Shown: piece after piece, positions 1 through 8,563 of the stretch
How positions within the stretch are numbered: position 1 is the first letter of the stretch
Layout of the letters: every line of letters begins with the position of its first letter
Assembly: GCA_016841875.1 (NCBI GenBank)
Contig: JAENYG010000003.1
Location: 1-64,000, forward strand
Reading direction: 5' to 3'
Origin: Syntrophomonas sp.
Lineage (GTDB): Bacteria; Bacillota; Syntrophomonadia; Syntrophomonadales; Syntrophomonadaceae
DNA: 64,000 bases
Position numbers and translations under genes: made by a program
Notes under the pieces: model-generated
What the model was told of the DNA's origin: nothing
The model's input: only the letters and a program-made list of their open reading frames with translations
Databases searched by the model: none

Positions 1-128
1 TGAAAGGGAAGAGTACCTGGCAAAGAGCGGAAGAATTGATCAACATCGCCCATCCCGATTTTCAAGACGAATTAATTAAAGAAGCTGAAAAAATGAACAT
101 ATGGCGGAAAATCAATAAAATGAAATAG
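1..128 (+). CDS. acetyl-CoA hydrolase/CoA-transferase family protein, C-terminal end (partial)
   Basis: Only the last 41 codons are in the window, read in frame from base 3 to the TAG at 126-128. The tail contains [13 protein letters not shown] followed by ELIKEAEKM. This is the conserved C-terminal helix region of acetyl-CoA hydrolase/transferase enzymes such as 4-hydroxybutyrate and butyryl-CoA:acetate CoA-transferases. The family moves CoA between short acyl groups and acetate in the cytoplasm of fermenting and syntrophic anaerobes. The substrate cannot be told from this fragment. A strong terminator follows 33 bases later, so this is the last gene of its unit. Confidence 0.7.
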   Translation, partial: KGKSTWQRAEELINIAHPDFQDELIKEAEKMNIWRKINKMK

Positions 129-161
129 ACTGTGGGTTGAGAAACTAATCGATATAACAAT

Positions 162-188
162 AAAACGGCAGGGATCACCTGCCGTTTT
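162..188 (+). terminator. rho-independent terminator of the CoA-transferase gene
   Basis: Arms AAAACGGCAGG and CCTGCCGTTTT pair around a short GATCA loop. The T-rich arm and following TTATATT give the U-tract. It lies directly after the stop at 128. Confidence 0.85.
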
Positions 189-656
189 ATATTATTGGGT
201 GTAATTAGTAAAACAAGTACCTGTTTCTGATAATAAACATTGCCCGTGCTTTGATTGAAACTGAATATTTAACGCCATACCTGGTAGAGAAAATATCTAT
301 AAAAAATGATAGTGTTGCAAAAGTGTCATCCTATTGCGATGGGACATATCATATGTGACAGTTTTGGTACAAATATGGAGCACCAGCTCGATTGAATAAT
401 GCTGATTATTAGTTTGGTAAAATCCTCTGAAAAGGAGCTTTTATCTAGTCGGTAAAGTCGGCAAGATACCAGGTCAATGCCCCTGAACAGTAGTTTTAAA
501 TTATATTCGTGAAGATTATTAATATACTTTTCTTTCGTTGGCATGATATTTGCTTTTATATAAGACAAACGAAGCAGGAAAAAGTAATCTACCGTTTCAT
601 GTGAATCTATTAAAATGTAGAGTTTGGCCAAATTAAAAGTAAAGGAGATGGAAATT
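189..656. other. intergenic region without a convincing gene
   Basis: This 468-base AT-rich stretch holds the leader of the 657 gene, with AAAGGAG near 641-647. A minus-strand frame is open from about 626 to 326 and its predicted protein has a plausible composition, but no ribosome site precedes its possible TTG start. A short plus-strand frame ends at about 358. Either could be a gene remnant; I call neither. Confidence 0.4.
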
Positions 657-1205
657 ATGGCTAAAGTATTAGAAAGAACATCGAATGACTGTAACAACGC
701 TGTCAACAACGCAGTAAAATCTATTCATTGTCCTCGTTATATGAATGACGTGTATACTATAGGTACTAATCTTCAGGATTATATTGCTGATATTTACCTG
801 GAGTTAGCTGAAATGAGCAATGGAGACCTCAAGATCCAGTATAGAGAGATGGCGGTTGAGCAGATGGAAGTCAAGCAGCATCTAAAAGATATAGCTATGG
901 CCCGTTTGAATGAATCTCTGTGGCATTTCTATAATAACGGGGGCCCAATTATCGAATCACCGCTATCTGATAAAGAGGCCAAAGAAAAGCAGCCGTTTTT
1001 TAATCGAATTAGGGACAACTTCTTTGAAAATGTTGAGGATTCACTCACGCTGGCTGCTGATGGCAGTATCAGTTTGGGTAAGCTGGAAAGTATTATTAAC
1101 TATAATCTTATTGCAATGTATATTAACATGAGCAAATTATTTCAGGTGGATGAAATAACAAAAGCTTTTAATCAGTTGATCATTATCAGAAGACCTTTTC
1201 AGTAA
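657..1205 (+). CDS. hypothetical protein, 182 aa, mostly helical
   Basis: I do not recognise this family. The start at ATG 657 is chosen because AAAGGAG lies about 10 bases upstream; the frame also opens earlier at TTG 624, which has no ribosome site. The protein has no signal peptide and no clear membrane segment. Residues about 30-100 are helix-like and rich in charged residues (DIYLELAEM, EMAVEQMEVKQHLKDIAMARL). The C-terminal part has YNLIAMYINMSKLFQVDEI. It may share a transcript with the small membrane-protein gene 63 bases downstream. Function unknown; cytoplasmic location inferred. Confidence 0.65.
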   Translation: MAKVLERTSNDCNNAVNNAVKSIHCPRYMNDVYTIGTNLQDYIADIYLELAEMSNGDLKIQYREMAVEQMEVKQHLKDIAMARLNESLWHFYNNGGPIIESPLSDKEAKEKQPFFNRIRDNFFENVEDSLTLAADGSISLGKLESIINYNLIAMYINMSKLFQVDEITKAFNQLIIIRRPFQ

Positions 1206-1268
1206 TAGGAACAGAAAACCAAACATGTAAATCAGATTAATCCATTATTTAAAGAAAGGTGTGATATC

Positions 1269-1541
1269 ATGTTAGATTTAAAGGGCGTTATTATTCGCTA
1301 TGCTATATGTTTATGTTGTTTCCTGCTCTCGGGTACTGGAACAATTACCGGTTGGCCGGCTACGATATGCGGAGTTTTGGGAACCATAGAACTGGCAACT
1401 GCCTTACTCAGGTATTCACCTCTTTGTGAAGTATTAGCCGGTGCAGAGATAAAGGCCCCGAAAGTAGTTATGGAAGATAGCATAAGATACACCAATTATC
1501 AGAATACTCAAGCGAATACACCCATAACAAAAGCCATGTAA
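1269..1541 (+). CDS. small membrane protein resembling the DUF2892/YgaP transmembrane domain
   Basis: This is a 90-residue protein with two hydrophobic segments at about residues 8-24 and 29-50. The layout of a glycine-rich turn, then GTIELATALLRYSPLCEVLA, resembles the C-terminal pattern of DUF2892 proteins (hydrophobic pair, then a helix with Y/F-SPLC). The hydrophilic tail of about 30 residues is not part of that domain. The start ATG has AAAGGTG upstream. It follows the 657 gene and is closed by a terminator at 1592, so the two probably form one unit. Function unknown; the family assignment is by pattern only. Confidence 0.6.
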   Translation: MLDLKGVIIRYAICLCCFLLSGTGTITGWPATICGVLGTIELATALLRYSPLCEVLAGAEIKAPKVVMEDSIRYTNYQNTQANTPITKAM

Positions 1542-1591
1542 GCCAAACGATCATTCTAAACTTTGCACACTCTCTGAGTATCTCGACAGGA

Positions 1592-1618
1592 GTACCTCTT
1601 GACGGGGTACTTTTTTTT
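1592..1618 (+). terminator. rho-independent terminator
   Basis: Arms GTACCTC and GGGGTAC pair (one G-T pair) with loop TTGAC, followed by eight T residues. It closes the 657-1541 unit. Confidence 0.75.
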
Positions 1619-2017
1619 GTCCAGGGGTTTTAACATAACGGCTCACCTCTTGGACAGTGATTTTGATCCCTTCAAATGGTGAGCCATTTACTTGGTCCGC
1701 TAAATCACAGTGCACAGATAAATGGGGTAATATTCTCTAATCTGGCAGAATTCAGCGCACTGCCAAACCCTGTGCACCCACAATCGGCAACAGTCCAGGC
1801 TTACTCCGCTTATCAATCGGTGCAACTTCCAGTACACGTTAACTGAATATTTGGTGTAAAATGTTTTAGGGAGATTTTCCATGTGGTTGAAAGATCCTAA
1901 TATACATGACCAGAGTATTTCAACACAGATCAACAGGGAACAAAGAACGTAGCTATTACAGACTCTGCTTGATCTGGCCCCCAAAAATCACCCAGCAATC
2001 AATTATAGGAGAATACC
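1619..2017. other. intergenic region, possible transposase trace
   Basis: About 400 bases without a supported gene. On the minus strand at about 1622-1640 an AAGAGGTG-like ribosome site precedes an ATG whose first codons read MLKPLDKKKYPVKRY, which loosely resembles the N-terminus of some IS transposases, but the frame runs into the terminator and is not maintained. The 94-codon minus-strand frame at 1700-1984 looks like chance. Confidence 0.3.
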
Positions 2018-2731
2018 ATGCAGCTATCATTTCAATACGGAGACACAACTGTCCTATTCGATGTTACCTACAGCAGTAGAAAAACCATATCTATATCAGT
2101 AGAAGCACCTGGCAAAGTAAGAGTTAGGGCCCCCCGGGGAATATCTGAAGATGAGCTGCTCCATAGAGTACAAAGTAAAGCCCGATGGATCGTTCGGAAA
2201 CTTGATGAGCTTAAAGACATCAACATTGTACCAGTGAAGAAGCTTTTGCTTAACGGAGAGTCCTTTATATATCTGGGCAGGGACTATTCCCTGCAGTTGA
2301 TAACTAATACCAGCTTAAAAAAACCTGAAATTAAACTTGACCAGGGCATGTTTATAGTAACTACTCCGACCAGGAATGAAGAAGTGATAAAAAGAGAAAT
2401 CGAAGCCTGGTACCGCATCAAGGCCCAGGAATACATTCGAGAACGGTTAAAATACTATCAACCCATAGTAGGGGCAGAACCAGTCAGGGTTAGAATAAAA
2501 GCTCAGCAGAAAAGATGGGGTAGCTGCAGCTCCATAGGCAATCTGAATTTTAACTGGAGAGCGGTTATGGCCCCTTCGCCAGTATTAGACTACCTCATCG
2601 TCCATGAACTATGCCATCTAATCCACCACAACCATTCTCGAGGTTTCTGGAATCTAGTTTCTTCTATTCTGCCTGACTATAAAGAAAGGCGAGAGTGGTT
2701 AAAGAAGAACGGAGTATATTTGAATATCTAA
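2018..2731 (+). CDS. YgjP-like zinc metallopeptidase (SprT-like, DUF45)
   Basis: This 237-residue protein has the full hallmark of the YgjP/DUF45 family. An N-terminal beta-rich half carries SRKTISISVEAPGKVRVRAP. The C-terminal catalytic half carries KRWGSCS, then LNFNWRAVMAP and VHELCHLIHHNHSRGFW. HELCH is the zinc-binding and catalytic motif and the later H is the third ligand. Members are cytoplasmic proteases; the homologous domain also occurs in restriction-modification loci, but no such genes are nearby. Length is normal. The ATG is the only sensible start, with AGGAG upstream (TATAGGAGAATACC). It stands alone between two intergenic regions. Confidence 0.9.
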   Translation: MQLSFQYGDTTVLFDVTYSSRKTISISVEAPGKVRVRAPRGISEDELLHRVQSKARWIVRKLDELKDINIVPVKKLLLNGESFIYLGRDYSLQLITNTSLKKPEIKLDQGMFIVTTPTRNEEVIKREIEAWYRIKAQEYIRERLKYYQPIVGAEPVRVRIKAQQKRWGSCSSIGNLNFNWRAVMAPSPVLDYLIVHELCHLIHHNHSRGFWNLVSSILPDYKERREWLKKNGVYLNI

Positions 2732-2741
2732 TATAAGAGCA

Positions 2742-2946
2742 TGGACGGTTCTGGGGCCTCTATTATCAGTGGGTTTGATTCAGCCAAGCGCGCTCTTGTG
2801 CTTAAAGCGGTTTTTCTTCCTTGGAAGCCTATTCCTCTCCTCCACCCCTAGTTTGTTATATATATTCTAAAATTATATAAATAGGGTGAGGACGAATTAT
2901 TGTGAATTATTTAATCATTCCAGGCGGTATGGACCGTCCCCATACC
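2742..2946. repeat. REP-like GGACGGTTCT inverted pair
   Basis: GGACGGTTCTGGGG at 2743-2756 and its inverted partner GGACCGTCCCC at 2931-2941 bracket about 170 bases of AT-rich sequence. They belong to the dispersed GGGGACGGTTCT family seen repeatedly in this window. This pair is the most diverged copy. Confidence 0.5.
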
Positions 2947-3151
2947 TCGAAGAAGGAGGAACAATGTTCCAGGCACCTGTGGTATGCTAATAGCATAGGC
3001 AGTGAAGATCAGAACCCGCAGAAAATCTTCAAGGACCTTAAGCTTCGTGATACCTGCGAATTTTAACGATAGACTGTGATATCCGAGAGATTCTAAAGTG
3101 TCCGTTGTATCAGGAAAGCCTCAAATTATTTTAGCAAAAGGGAGAGTGAAT
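2947..3151. other. leader region of the AraC-family gene
   Basis: A good ribosome site (AAGGAGG at 2953-2959) precedes ATG 2964, which opens an eight-codon frame (MFQAPVVC) inside a GGAACA-A-TGTTCC palindrome. This may be a leader peptide or chance. No other gene is visible before 3152. Confidence 0.25.
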
Positions 3152-3985
3152 ATGGGGAGTGATAAATCAACTCAATATACGGAAAAAACGAGAAATATTG
3201 ATGAAAACCTTGATGCTGTGCAGAATAGGCTAGATAAGCTGCAAGAGTCCTTTCAAGCTGTCCTGGACAGAGAGGATCTTTTTTCAAAAATCATCGAGTT
3301 CTTCCCGTATCCTATTGAGGTATATTCATCTGATGGAACAACAGTAATGGTTAATGATGCCGTTCTTACTGAGTTCGGGGTTCCTAGTAAAGATATGATT
3401 ATAGGCAAATACAACATTTTTGAGGATCCATCTATAGCCGAGTATGGACTCCTAGACTTAATAAAAAAGGTATTTGAAGGCGGAACAGCCTGTCAGACAG
3501 ATTTAAAGGTTCCTCTCCAAGCAATTAGAGAGAACTATAACATAGATAATTATGATATTGATGCTATGTATCAAGATGCGACCGCATTTCCCATAAAAGA
3601 TAGTAATGGAGATGTGTCACATGTGGTCATGATCCTTATAACCAGAAGGATATATCGGGGCAAAGAAAGTATTATTAACGCTATGGAATATATGAAAAAC
3701 AATTGGCAAAATGATTTTAATCTTAATAAATTGGCCGGGGTGGCAAATCTCAGTCCGTATCATTTTTCACGTCTGTTTAAAAACGAAATCGGAATTACTC
3801 CCTACAACTATTATATGAATATAAAAATTGATAAATTAAAACATAACTTATGTGATGCGAATTTATCAATTGCAGAGGCATTTTCTGCTTGCGGGGTTGA
3901 CTATCATGGCCATTTTGCCGACGTCTTCAAAAAAAGTGTTGGAGTTACCCCATCAAAATATCGTGAAATAATCAGAGATAAATAG
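3152..3985 (+). CDS. PAS domain-containing AraC-family transcriptional regulator
   Basis: A 277-residue regulator. Residues about 10-45 are probably coiled coil (ENLDAVQNRLDKLQESFQAVL). A PAS-like sensory domain covers about 45-170, opening with FSKIIEFFPYPIEVYSSDGTT. The C-terminal 100 residues are an AraC double helix-turn-helix: NLSPYHFSRLFKNEIGITP then HGHFADVFKKSVGVTPSKYR. It should bind DNA in response to a ligand or redox signal sensed by PAS. I start it at ATG 3152, preceded by AGGGAGAG; the frame opens at GTG 3098 without a ribosome site. A strong terminator follows at 4023. The next gene is a paralogue of the sensory half. Confidence 0.85.
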   Translation: MGSDKSTQYTEKTRNIDENLDAVQNRLDKLQESFQAVLDREDLFSKIIEFFPYPIEVYSSDGTTVMVNDAVLTEFGVPSKDMIIGKYNIFEDPSIAEYGLLDLIKKVFEGGTACQTDLKVPLQAIRENYNIDNYDIDAMYQDATAFPIKDSNGDVSHVVMILITRRIYRGKESIINAMEYMKNNWQNDFNLNKLAGVANLSPYHFSRLFKNEIGITPYNYYMNIKIDKLKHNLCDANLSIAEAFSACGVDYHGHFADVFKKSVGVTPSKYREIIRDK

Positions 3986-4022
3986 AGAATAATTAACTAT
4001 GACAAGATAATGATGCACAGAG

Positions 4023-4065
4023 AACAGGAGGCAGATGACAATATCTGCCTCCTGTTTAATTTTTT
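4023..4065 (+). terminator. rho-independent terminator of the AraC-family gene
   Basis: A perfect 14-base stem (AACAGGAGGCAGAT with ATCTGCCTCCTGTT) and a 6-base loop, followed by TAATTTTTT. It insulates the AraC gene from the PAS-only gene. Confidence 0.9.
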
Positions 4066-4187
4066 AGGAAAAACAGCAATATTTTGACTGATTGCAGCAT
4101 TATATCACCTATCCACATGTTTCCTTTAAGTTCATACTTTTTGGTAGCAACAAGGGAAATAGAAAATAATCGTAAGGGGGGTGTAAG

Positions 4188-4700
4188 TTGGAGGAACATA
4201 AAATAAAAGAACAGCTTCTTAAAGAATTAATTGCAGCACAAAAGAAACTTGAAGAAAGATTAGAAATACAAGAACAGGGCATTAAGAATTTTGAAGCTCT
4301 AGTCGCAAATGACAACTTATTTGTTAAAATCATAGATTTTTTCCCATATCCTATTGCAGTCTTTTCCCCTGAGGGTGCAATAGAAACAGTTAACAATTCT
4401 CTGCTGGTTGAAATAGGAGTAAGTCATGAGGATTTTATTGCTTACAATCATAATGTATTTAGCGATATTGGGACTGCCGAGGCCGGGATTTTGGAAGCAA
4501 TAAAACGTGCATTAGGCGGAGAAACCGTATCATTATTCGATTTATATGACCCACTAAGAAGCCTTGGATATGCGTATGGGGGGATGAAACAGCAGGATAC
4601 TTCAAGGGGTTATGATGCCGTTTTTTTCCCCATAAAGAATGGCGGAGAAAAAACACTCCATGCAGTATTGGTACTGTTTAATCAAAAGATACTGGATTAA
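4188..4700 (+). CDS. stand-alone PAS domain protein, paralogue of the AraC regulator's sensor
   Basis: A 170-residue protein with an N-terminal coiled coil (about residues 1-40, EQLLKELIAAQKKLEERLEIQEQ) and a PAS-like domain starting FVKIIDFFPYPIAVFSPEG. That is nearly the same opening as the sensor of the gene at 3152 (FSKIIEFFPYPIEVYSSDG). It ends at the point where the paralogue's AraC domain would begin, and no helix-turn-helix remnant is seen downstream. The start is TTG 4188 behind AAGGGGGGTG. It could be a partner or competitor of the AraC protein through the coiled coil; this is inference. Confidence 0.75.
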   Translation: MEEHKIKEQLLKELIAAQKKLEERLEIQEQGIKNFEALVANDNLFVKIIDFFPYPIAVFSPEGAIETVNNSLLVEIGVSHEDFIAYNHNVFSDIGTAEAGILEAIKRALGGETVSLFDLYDPLRSLGYAYGGMKQQDTSRGYDAVFFPIKNGGEKTLHAVLVLFNQKILD

Positions 4701-4896
4701 CAGGACCAGATTTCATAATTTAATAGGCGAAATACCTGAATTTCACTAATGGTTTTGAAACAGACAATGGAACAGCAAGATATGCCTGCAGCAGTTAAAG
4801 CAATATTCTGAACTTGATACTTTCTCTTTAAATTGCTTAATAAAAACCCTGTGAACCGATGATTCTTGAAGTATTTAACTATAGGGAGGTTTTTAC

Positions 4897-5400
4897 TTGA
4901 AAAAATATTTTATTGTGATTCTTGTGCTTTTGCTTATATGTTCCTTTGCGGGCTGTAAAAGTGCATCGGATGTTGCCGGGGAGAAACTGGCAGAAAAGGC
5001 AGCCGAAGAGTTATTAGGTGACAATGTCGATATAGATGGGGATACGATTACCATAACTGATGAAAATGGAGGCAAAGCTACCTTGGGCGGAACAGAATGG
5101 CCAGAAGGTATTCTAGCAAGTGAAATACCTGATTTCAAAAAGGGAGTCGTTACCTATGCAGCAGAGTCGGAAACTGATTGTGCAATTCAATTGGAAGAGG
5201 TTTCAAAAGCTGATTTTGAAGCATATTTTACCACTGTTAAAGAAGCAGGCTTTACGGAAAATAATCTTGTTTCTTCATATGATGGTGGTATGTTCTATAC
5301 TGCCCTTAATAGCGAGGGCATAATAATCGGACTTGCCATTGATTATGAAACTAATGAACTAATGATCACGGTTTCACAGGGTGACTCTAGTGAAGGCTAG
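4897..5400 (+). CDS. lipoprotein of unknown function (DUF6591-like)
   Basis: A 167-residue secreted lipoprotein with signal peptide MKKYFIVILVLLLICSFAGC; the lipobox is SFAGC with the lipid-bearing Cys at residue 20. After an Ala/Glu-rich linker, residues 60-160 hold a compact domain with TEWPEGILASEIPDFKKG and FTENNLVSSYDG, which resembles lipoproteins annotated DUF6591. The start is TTG 4897 with GGGAGG upstream. It is anchored outside the membrane; role unknown. The next gene, 146 bases on, is also an envelope protein. Confidence 0.7.
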   Translation: MKKYFIVILVLLLICSFAGCKSASDVAGEKLAEKAAEELLGDNVDIDGDTITITDENGGKATLGGTEWPEGILASEIPDFKKGVVTYAAESETDCAIQLEEVSKADFEAYFTTVKEAGFTENNLVSSYDGGMFYTALNSEGIIIGLAIDYETNELMITVSQGDSSEG

Positions 5401-5546
5401 ACTACCCAAATTGTTTAAGGAGTATAAATTATTTTAAATAAATACTCACTGAGAAACGGGCTCTGAAAAGTTAATATGAAACTTGAACAACAGAATTTAT
5501 TAAAAGCTTCAAAGAGAAATACTTTCGTTTTTAGAAAGGAGACTAT

Positions 5547-6599
5547 ATGATGATAAAAAAGATAACGGGGTTAGTACTTACTCTAATATTGATATTTTTA
5601 ATACTCGGAACCGCTAATGCACAGGTTACACTTGAGGCCCCGCAGAATCTCTCGGTAACGTTGGTTAATCATGAAGATGGAAGACCTTGTTTTGAGTTGA
5701 AATGGACTAATCCGCAAAGTATTGAAGACTTAATCGAAGACGGAGTGGAAATTGGTGAAGCACCGATGTCTTACCAGATTGACTACAAGGTTGGTAACGG
5801 ATCATGGGATAGTGAAGTTAATGGTAATTTCCTTTACGGTAATGCACTTGAGGCCAATGAATATGTTGAAGATTATCCTGCATTTGACCCTATTGATGCG
5901 GGTTTTGAGGGTATAGTCGATATAAAATCAAATATCTATCAGTTCCGTGTTCGTTATGTGTACTATTATTGTGATGATATTGAGGATCACTATATATATG
6001 GACCATTTACCAATATTGTTTCTATAGGTACTGAAGCATACCAGAAGACCTATAGTGAAGCCAGCGCATGGGCTGTTCCTGAACTTGATAAAGCCGCCGA
6101 ATACGGGTTTATTACCGAGAAAATCAAGAATAAGATGAATGGCCCGATAACCCGCGAGGAATTTGCTGAAATTGCGGTAAAGCTCTATGAAAAGACTACC
6201 GGGAAGCAAGCCACATTATCTGATATGAATGCTTTCGTGGATACAAATAATCCCGAAGTGTTCAAAGCGTACTCCTTAGGTATCGTAGCCGGGACTGATA
6301 AAGAAAGAAAACTATTCTCACCTAATGAGTTAACCAATCGTGAACAGGTAGCAACCATGCTTTATAGGACAATTCAGGCCATGGGATTTGACACTGACTT
6401 ATCTTCACCTGGTTCGGCAGGGTTTAACGATCAGAATATGATATCTGGATGGGCACTTGATTCGGTAAAGTTTATGAACGGCCATCAATTCATAAAGGGT
6501 TCGGGAGGTAACTTTGACCCCAAAGGTACCTGTACTAGAGAGATGGCAGTACTAATCGCCTTACGCGTGTATGAAAATACAGCGACACTTCAAAATTGA
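5547..6599 (+). CDS. secreted protein with fibronectin-like and S-layer homology domains
   Basis: A 350-residue exported protein. Residues 1-26 are a signal peptide ending TANAQ. Residues about 30-165 form a beta-sandwich resembling fibronectin type III (PQNLSVTLVN, ELKWTNPQS, YQFRVRYVYYY). Residues about 170-350 hold up to three S-layer homology repeats (ASAWAVPELDKAAEYGFI, ITREEFAEIAVKLYEK, TNREQVATMLYRTI, ISGWALDSVKFMNGHQFI). SLH repeats bind secondary wall polymers, so it is probably displayed on the cell wall. The ATG has AGAAAGGAG upstream. Ligand unknown. Confidence 0.85.
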   Translation: MMIKKITGLVLTLILIFLILGTANAQVTLEAPQNLSVTLVNHEDGRPCFELKWTNPQSIEDLIEDGVEIGEAPMSYQIDYKVGNGSWDSEVNGNFLYGNALEANEYVEDYPAFDPIDAGFEGIVDIKSNIYQFRVRYVYYYCDDIEDHYIYGPFTNIVSIGTEAYQKTYSEASAWAVPELDKAAEYGFITEKIKNKMNGPITREEFAEIAVKLYEKTTGKQATLSDMNAFVDTNNPEVFKAYSLGIVAGTDKERKLFSPNELTNREQVATMLYRTIQAMGFDTDLSSPGSAGFNDQNMISGWALDSVKFMNGHQFIKGSGGNFDPKGTCTREMAVLIALRVYENTATLQN

Positions 6600-7032
6600 T
6601 GAAATAGTAGTTATATTTTACCTTATTGATGATTGCATATCGGGAACTATATGGACATTGGGACGATGTTGACCGCGGTAATTACATACATGTAATCCAG
6701 CAGAAAAGCAAACAAGGGATTGATCTCGTTGTTTGCTTTTCTAGTCTTGACTATTCACGTATATGCTCCTGCCTTGATCTATACTTCTCGGCCCGCTTCG
6801 GTTGGAGAATAAAGATAACTCCAGGTATGGCATTTCATTTCATCGTTTATCGGTGCAATTTCAGATAAATACTTTTCATGTAATAATCCTGGTTTTGCAC
6901 ATAATTGGATATAATCAGATGGCAGGAACACCATCTGATATTGAGTTATCAGACTCTATTGAACAGGTAGTCATTAAAACGATAATAATAGAGATTTATA
7001 AGCAGGAAACAGACGATTATTGCTTCATCATT
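6600..7032. other. intergenic region with two hairpins
   Basis: 433 bases between convergent genes. It holds a strong hairpin at 6702-6742 and a second at 6914-6939 (ATCAGATGG with CCATCTGAT, 8-base loop). Two short plus-strand frames here have no ribosome sites and I reject them. Confidence 0.45.
6702..6742. terminator. long hairpin, probable bidirectional terminator
   Basis: A 14-base perfect stem (AGAAAAGCAAACAA with TTGTTTGCTTTTCT) with a 13-base loop lies between the convergent 5547 and 7033 genes. The T-rich arm can act as a U-tract from either side. Confidence 0.7.
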
Positions 7033-7365
7033 TCAATCCCTGATAATTTCCAGTGCTCCTGATTTTTCCATTACTGCTTTAACCTTCTGAATGGAATGCT
7101 TGGGAATTTCAACTACCACTAGGATACCTTCCATATTCTCCAGTCCATTAATACCCTCGGCGTAAGTTTCTGGAGCATCTATGCTTATACTCTCTGTTCT
7201 CGTTTGAATCAGAACTTCCTCTTTCAGTACCTCATGCTTATTGTCTCGCTGCTGATCATCCAGATTGCAGATAATCATATCCTTGCGGCTGAATCCCATG
7301 TTTTTAAGGGTATCCACAAGAGAACCGACCTGCTGGCTATCCGACATCCTGGCTGCCAATCGCAT
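7033..7365 (-). CDS. hypothetical protein, 110 aa
   Basis: I do not recognise a named family. The N-terminal half (residues 5-35, SDSQQVGSLVDTLKNMGFSRKDMIICNL) and the C-terminal end (ILVVVEIPKHSIQKVKAVMEKSGALEI) suggest a small alpha/beta fold like stress proteins that modulate a ligand through ferredoxin-like strands. The start ATG has a strong GGAGGTGG ribosome site. It has no signal or membrane segment. Its promoter region lies next to a REP-like repeat at 7423. Confidence 0.6.
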   Translation of the reverse strand: MRLAARMSDSQQVGSLVDTLKNMGFSRKDMIICNLDDQQRDNKHEVLKEEVLIQTRTESISIDAPETYAEGINGLENMEGILVVVEIPKHSIQKVKAVMEKSGALEIIRD

Positions 7366-7422
7366 ATTACCACCTCCACCCTTAATTTAACCGGAAAGGG
7401 AGATTTCTAAACTAAATATGTT

Positions 7423-7489
7423 GGGGACGGTTCTTGACTTGCATAAATATATTAATTCGCAGCTGGTACAAGTCTTCAAACCGTCCCCA
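7423..7489. repeat. REP-like inverted repeat
   Basis: Arms GGGGACGGTTCTTGACTTG and ACAAGTCTTCAAACCGTCCCC face each other around a 27-base centre, giving a long imperfect cruciform or RNA hairpin. It lies between the 7033 gene and the 3' end of the DMT transporter gene. Confidence 0.75.
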
Positions 7490-7504
7490 TTTACAAAGAA
7501 CCCT

Positions 7505-8428
7505 TTAACCCTGTTCAGTTTCAAGCTCACCAGCCGGTTTCAATGCGAATCGCTCAGTGGTAAGAAATACTCCGCTTATTACGAAAACTGCACCTATAAC
7601 CTGATGGAGCGTAACCATCTCGCCTAAAAATAGAGAAGCAAAAAACACCGTAAATATCGGCACCAAATTCATAAATATTGATGACCGGCTCGGCCCTAAA
7701 ATACTCACTCCTTTAATCCAGGCCGCCAGGGCAATGACTGCCACTATAACAAGGTAAACGATAGCTGCAATCATCTCCCAGGAAACCGTATAGACCGGGT
7801 TAGAATGATATTGTATTATTCCAAAGGGCATAAAGTAAAGTGCCGCAAACAAAGTCGCATAAGCGGTAACATATATAGCTGAATATTCCAAAGTTGGCCT
7901 TCTTCCATAAATCGTATACAGAGCCCAGCATGTGGCTGCCAGCAGCATCATTATATCCCCGATATTGAATCTAAAGGAACTGATGATTGCCCAGGAGCCA
8001 TTGATTATTACCCATCCAACACCAAATAGGGAGACTATTACACCCAATAGCTGGATGTAACTCAGCCTTTCCTTGATGATTATCCTGGAAAGTAAAATAG
8101 TTATGATGGGGATGGTGCCATTTATCAGAGAACCGTTAATAGCGGTGGTATATTTAAGGCCGGTAAACTGGAGAAAATTGAAGCCAAATATCCCTACGAA
8201 TCCGAGCAGGGCAAATATCTTAATATTGTCCAGGGTTAGTCTTTTCCCTCTGGTAAAACGAAGCACTGCTAGTAAAACTACTGCCGCCAGGGTGGATCGT
8301 ATGGTCACAACCACCAAATGAGGCATTGCTTGAACTGCATAGCGAACCGCAGCCCAGTTGCCTCCCCACAGGATAACCGCACTCAAAAGGCACATATATG
8401 CCAATAAGTTATTGTTTTTGTTTTCCAA
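7505..8428 (-). CDS. EamA/DMT-family transporter
   Basis: A 307-residue membrane protein with about ten hydrophobic segments in two EamA halves (residues about 8-140 and 155-295), the usual drug/metabolite transporter layout and length. Marks are the N-terminal AVILWGGNWAAVRYAV, the end of the first half (SYIQLLGVIVSLFGVGWV) and the matching motif of the second (TLHQVIGAVFVISGVFL). The family exports amino acids, metabolites or small drugs; the substrate is not readable. The start is TTG 8428 with GAGGAAG upstream on the minus strand. pepT lies upstream in the same direction, 135 bases away. Confidence 0.88.
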   Translation of the reverse strand: MENKNNNLLAYMCLLSAVILWGGNWAAVRYAVQAMPHLVVVTIRSTLAAVVLLAVLRFTRGKRLTLDNIKIFALLGFVGIFGFNFLQFTGLKYTTAINGSLINGTIPIITILLSRIIIKERLSYIQLLGVIVSLFGVGWVIINGSWAIISSFRFNIGDIMMLLAATCWALYTIYGRRPTLEYSAIYVTAYATLFAALYFMPFGIIQYHSNPVYTVSWEMIAAIVYLVIVAVIALAAWIKGVSILGPSRSSIFMNLVPIFTVFFASLFLGEMVTLHQVIGAVFVISGVFLTTERFALKPAGELETEQG

Positions 8429-8563
8429 CTTAAATCTTCCTCTATTGCTTATTTTACGGTCTCTTAACTGTCGAATACCTCTGACCTGGAGACATTCCTG
8501 GAGGTGCGTCTCTTGGCCTAAAACGGAGATTCCTGATGCAAGATGAAGGGATACCGAACATGC

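Noticed and set aside
326-709. Minus-strand frame of 127 codons with a protein-like composition (VDYFFLLRLSYIKANIMPTKEKY)
   Set aside because: No ribosome site before any start, it overlaps the start of the well supported gene at 657, and I recognise no family. It could be a remnant, but I cannot support it.
1700-1984. Minus-strand 94-codon frame between the small membrane-protein and YgjP genes
   Set aside because: Cys/Trp-rich, no ribosome site and no recognisable domain; it looks like chance.
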